DNA from: Desulfobacteraceae bacterium
GTDB taxonomy: Bacteria > Desulfobacterota > DSM-4660 > Desulfatiglandales > Desulfatiglandaceae
Reading direction: 5' to 3'
NCBI GenBank assembly: GCA_013203065.1
Contig: JABMQV010000475.1
Span: 1 to 6,433, forward strand
DNA: 6,433 nt
The position numbers and the translations under genes are program-made. Below, in pieces: positions 5,918 through 6,433 of the stretch (positions are counted from its first letter, which is position 1; the number at the start of each line of letters is the position of its first letter). Under the pieces are notes generated by a model. It ran no database searches. It worked only from the letters and a program-made list of their open reading frames with translations, and was not told the origin of the DNA.

Positions 5918-6031
5918 TCAGGTAACGCCATAATGCCAGAATAAAAAAACGCAACTCGCCGCTATGAGCAGGTAGAGCTTTGCTTGTTTTTTGATGATGT
6001 TTTTTCGCATTTTCTTGTAACGATAGGTCAT
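5918..6031 (-). CDS. Small predicted membrane protein, copy 2 (shortened paralogue)
   Basis: A 37-residue frame from ATG 6031 to TGA 5918. The N-terminus MTYRYKKMRKNIIKKQAKLY matches copy 1 closely after allowing for loss of one aromatic/His pair (6 nt in frame). The hydrophobic part LLIAASCVFLFWHYGV keeps the membrane-span character with changed residues and one codon fewer. It ends early because the shared GAAACAG sequence is preceded by ACCT here and ACT in copy 1, so an extra base brings a TGA into frame. GAGGAA is 6 nt upstream of the ATG, with the same AATT(A)CCA spacer as copy 1. It may be a functional shorter paralogue or a decaying duplicate; intact RBS, start and span favour the former modestly. 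Confidence 0.45.
   Translation of the reverse strand: MTYRYKKMRKNIIKKQAKLYLLIAASCVFLFWHYGVT
5969..6007. repeat. Direct repeat core, copy 2
   Basis: Partner of the 5731-5769 repeat, same orientation, 238 nt further right and identical in 38 of 39 positions. Outside the core the two copies diverge by substitutions and small insertions. Confidence 0.85.
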
Positions 6032-6103
6032 TGGTAATTCCTCACTCTTGGATTATTTTGAACAGATATTGATTCGTCGCTGTGGGTTCCTACGTCACCA
6101 CAA

Positions 6104-6119
6104 CGCACGATCCATGCCA
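6104..6119 (-). promoter_or_regulatory. Possible sigma-54 promoter for the small-gene cluster
   Basis: The minus strand reads TGGCATGGATCGTGCG. The GG and GC pairs are 12 nt apart start to start, as in sigma-54 promoters (TGGCAC, N5, TTGCW), with one mismatch in the TTGC part and one at the end. A start near 6094 would leave a leader of about 60 nt before the ATG at 6031. Weak evidence from one match. Confidence 0.2.
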
Positions 6120-6185
6120 TAATCAGTCAAACAGGGTTTCTGGCTATATTTTATTAGTTATTTCGAATAGTTAACTTTCAAAAAG

Positions 6186-6298
6186 CGGTGTTTTAAATAA
6201 ATCTCCCGGAAAAAACCCTCAAGGAGAACTGTATCAAATTGAGACGAAAAGGGTGATTGCCTCAAAATGAAACACCGGGCTTTATGGCTTAGGGCCCG
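6186..6298 (+). other. Nested, mutually exclusive inverted repeats (possible structured RNA)
   Basis: CGGTGTTTTA (6186-6195) pairs with TGAAACACCG (6268-6277), with one G-U pair on the RNA level. Inside it, TTGAG (6239-6243) can pair with CTCAA at either 6218-6222 or 6261-6265. The outer 3' arm also overlaps the 5' arm of CGGGC/GCCCG (6276-6280, 6294-6298). Short arms make chance likely for the inner pairs; the 10 bp outer stem is less easily dismissed. Confidence 0.25.
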
Positions 6299-6301
6299 AA
6301 A

Positions 6302-6331
6302 TTGAAAAGATTGCTTGTGTTTTTGTAAGAT
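6302..6331 (+). promoter_or_regulatory. Candidate sigma-70 promoter for the right-edge gene
   Basis: TTGAAA (6302-6307), 18 nt, then TAAGAT (6326-6331). A start near 6338 would give a leader of about 25 nt containing AGGA at 6353-6356, 6 nt before the ATG at 6363. Confidence 0.4.
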
Positions 6332-6362
6332 TATGCAATTATTAATAATATTAGGATCAAAA

Positions 6363-6433
6363 ATGGTGGAGATCTGCCCGAATCCGGCTAGGAGGCTCTC
6401 CGAGAATGAGATTGTTTTTTCAAGATCAAGGAA
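6363..6433 (+). CDS. Start of an unidentified gene, cut by the window end
   Basis: An ATG at 6363 with AGGA 6 nt upstream opens a frame that stays open for 23 codons to the end of the window. The visible product begins MVEICPNPARRLSENEIVF and is polar, without a signal peptide. The CPNP and Arg-Arg residues do not let me name a family. Promoter-like sequence just upstream and divergent orientation relative to the small membrane genes support a real gene start, but the visible part is too short to be sure. Confidence 0.4.
   Translation, partial: MVEICPNPARRLSENEIVFSRSR

Larger units (their letters stand above)
6032..6362. other. A+T-rich divergent intergenic region
   Basis: About 330 nt between the leftward small genes and the rightward gene starting at 6363. 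It is expected to hold promoters in both directions. Seen here are a sigma-54-like match on the minus strand (6104-6119), nested short inverted repeats (6186-6298) and a sigma-70-like promoter on plus (6302-6331). No recognisable riboswitch class, tRNA or reading frame with a good start was found. Confidence 0.5.

Noticed and set aside
6364..6401. tRNA-like 3' end on the minus strand (GGAGA and TCTCC arms followed by ACCA)
   Set aside because: The arms are only 24 nt apart, no 5 bp T-stem can be drawn and there is no anticodon arm; the region is better read as the start of a plus-strand gene.

Overview
The window looks like chromosomal DNA from a Gram-negative bacterium, most plausibly a deltaproteobacterium-type organism (Desulfobacterota or Syntrophobacteria). 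This is an inference from the gene mix: a cytidylate-kinase-like NMP kinase, a stand-alone MshEN-like domain, a CoA-binding-fold protein and a MacAB-type three-part exporter that needs an outer membrane. Base composition is moderate, with an A+T-rich right-hand 1.4 kb. No transposase, CRISPR array, tRNA or rRNA was found.

Left part (1-1152): a plus-strand gene for a cytidylate-kinase-like protein (157-858), with its own candidate promoter and a strong ribosome binding site, faces a 72-residue minus-strand protein (934-1152). The latter carries two copies of the glycine/leucine/glutamine motif that makes up the MshEN cyclic-di-GMP-binding domain.

Centre (1265-4988, all minus strand): an apparent operon read right to left. 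It runs from a HlyD/MacA-type periplasmic adaptor (3651-4988) to an ABC ATPase (2971-3654, start overlapping the adaptor stop by 4 nt), a MacB/FtsX-type permease (1758-2966, 4 nt gap) and then a CoA_binding_2-fold protein (1265-1702, 55 nt gap, very strong RBS). The ATPase and permease are separate polypeptides, unlike the fused MacB of E. coli. No outer-membrane TolC-type gene is present, so the exporter would use a partner encoded elsewhere. A sigma-70-like promoter (TTGAAT, 18 nt, TAATAT) lies just before the adaptor, with two short perfect inverted repeats at and upstream of its -35 box as candidate operators.

Right part (5057-6433): no conventional large gene. It holds three very small minus-strand reading frames with good ribosome binding sites and predicted single membrane spans. 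Two of them (5590-5799 and 5918-6031) are clearly diverged tandem copies of one small gene, the second shortened by an apparent one-base shift. The third (5422-5505) encodes a 27-residue hydrophobic peptide with an acidic/tryptophan tail. At the right edge a plus-strand gene begins (6363) behind a promoter-like sequence and is cut by the window end. The small membrane peptides, the inverted repeats between them and the MshEN-like protein are the least explained items.
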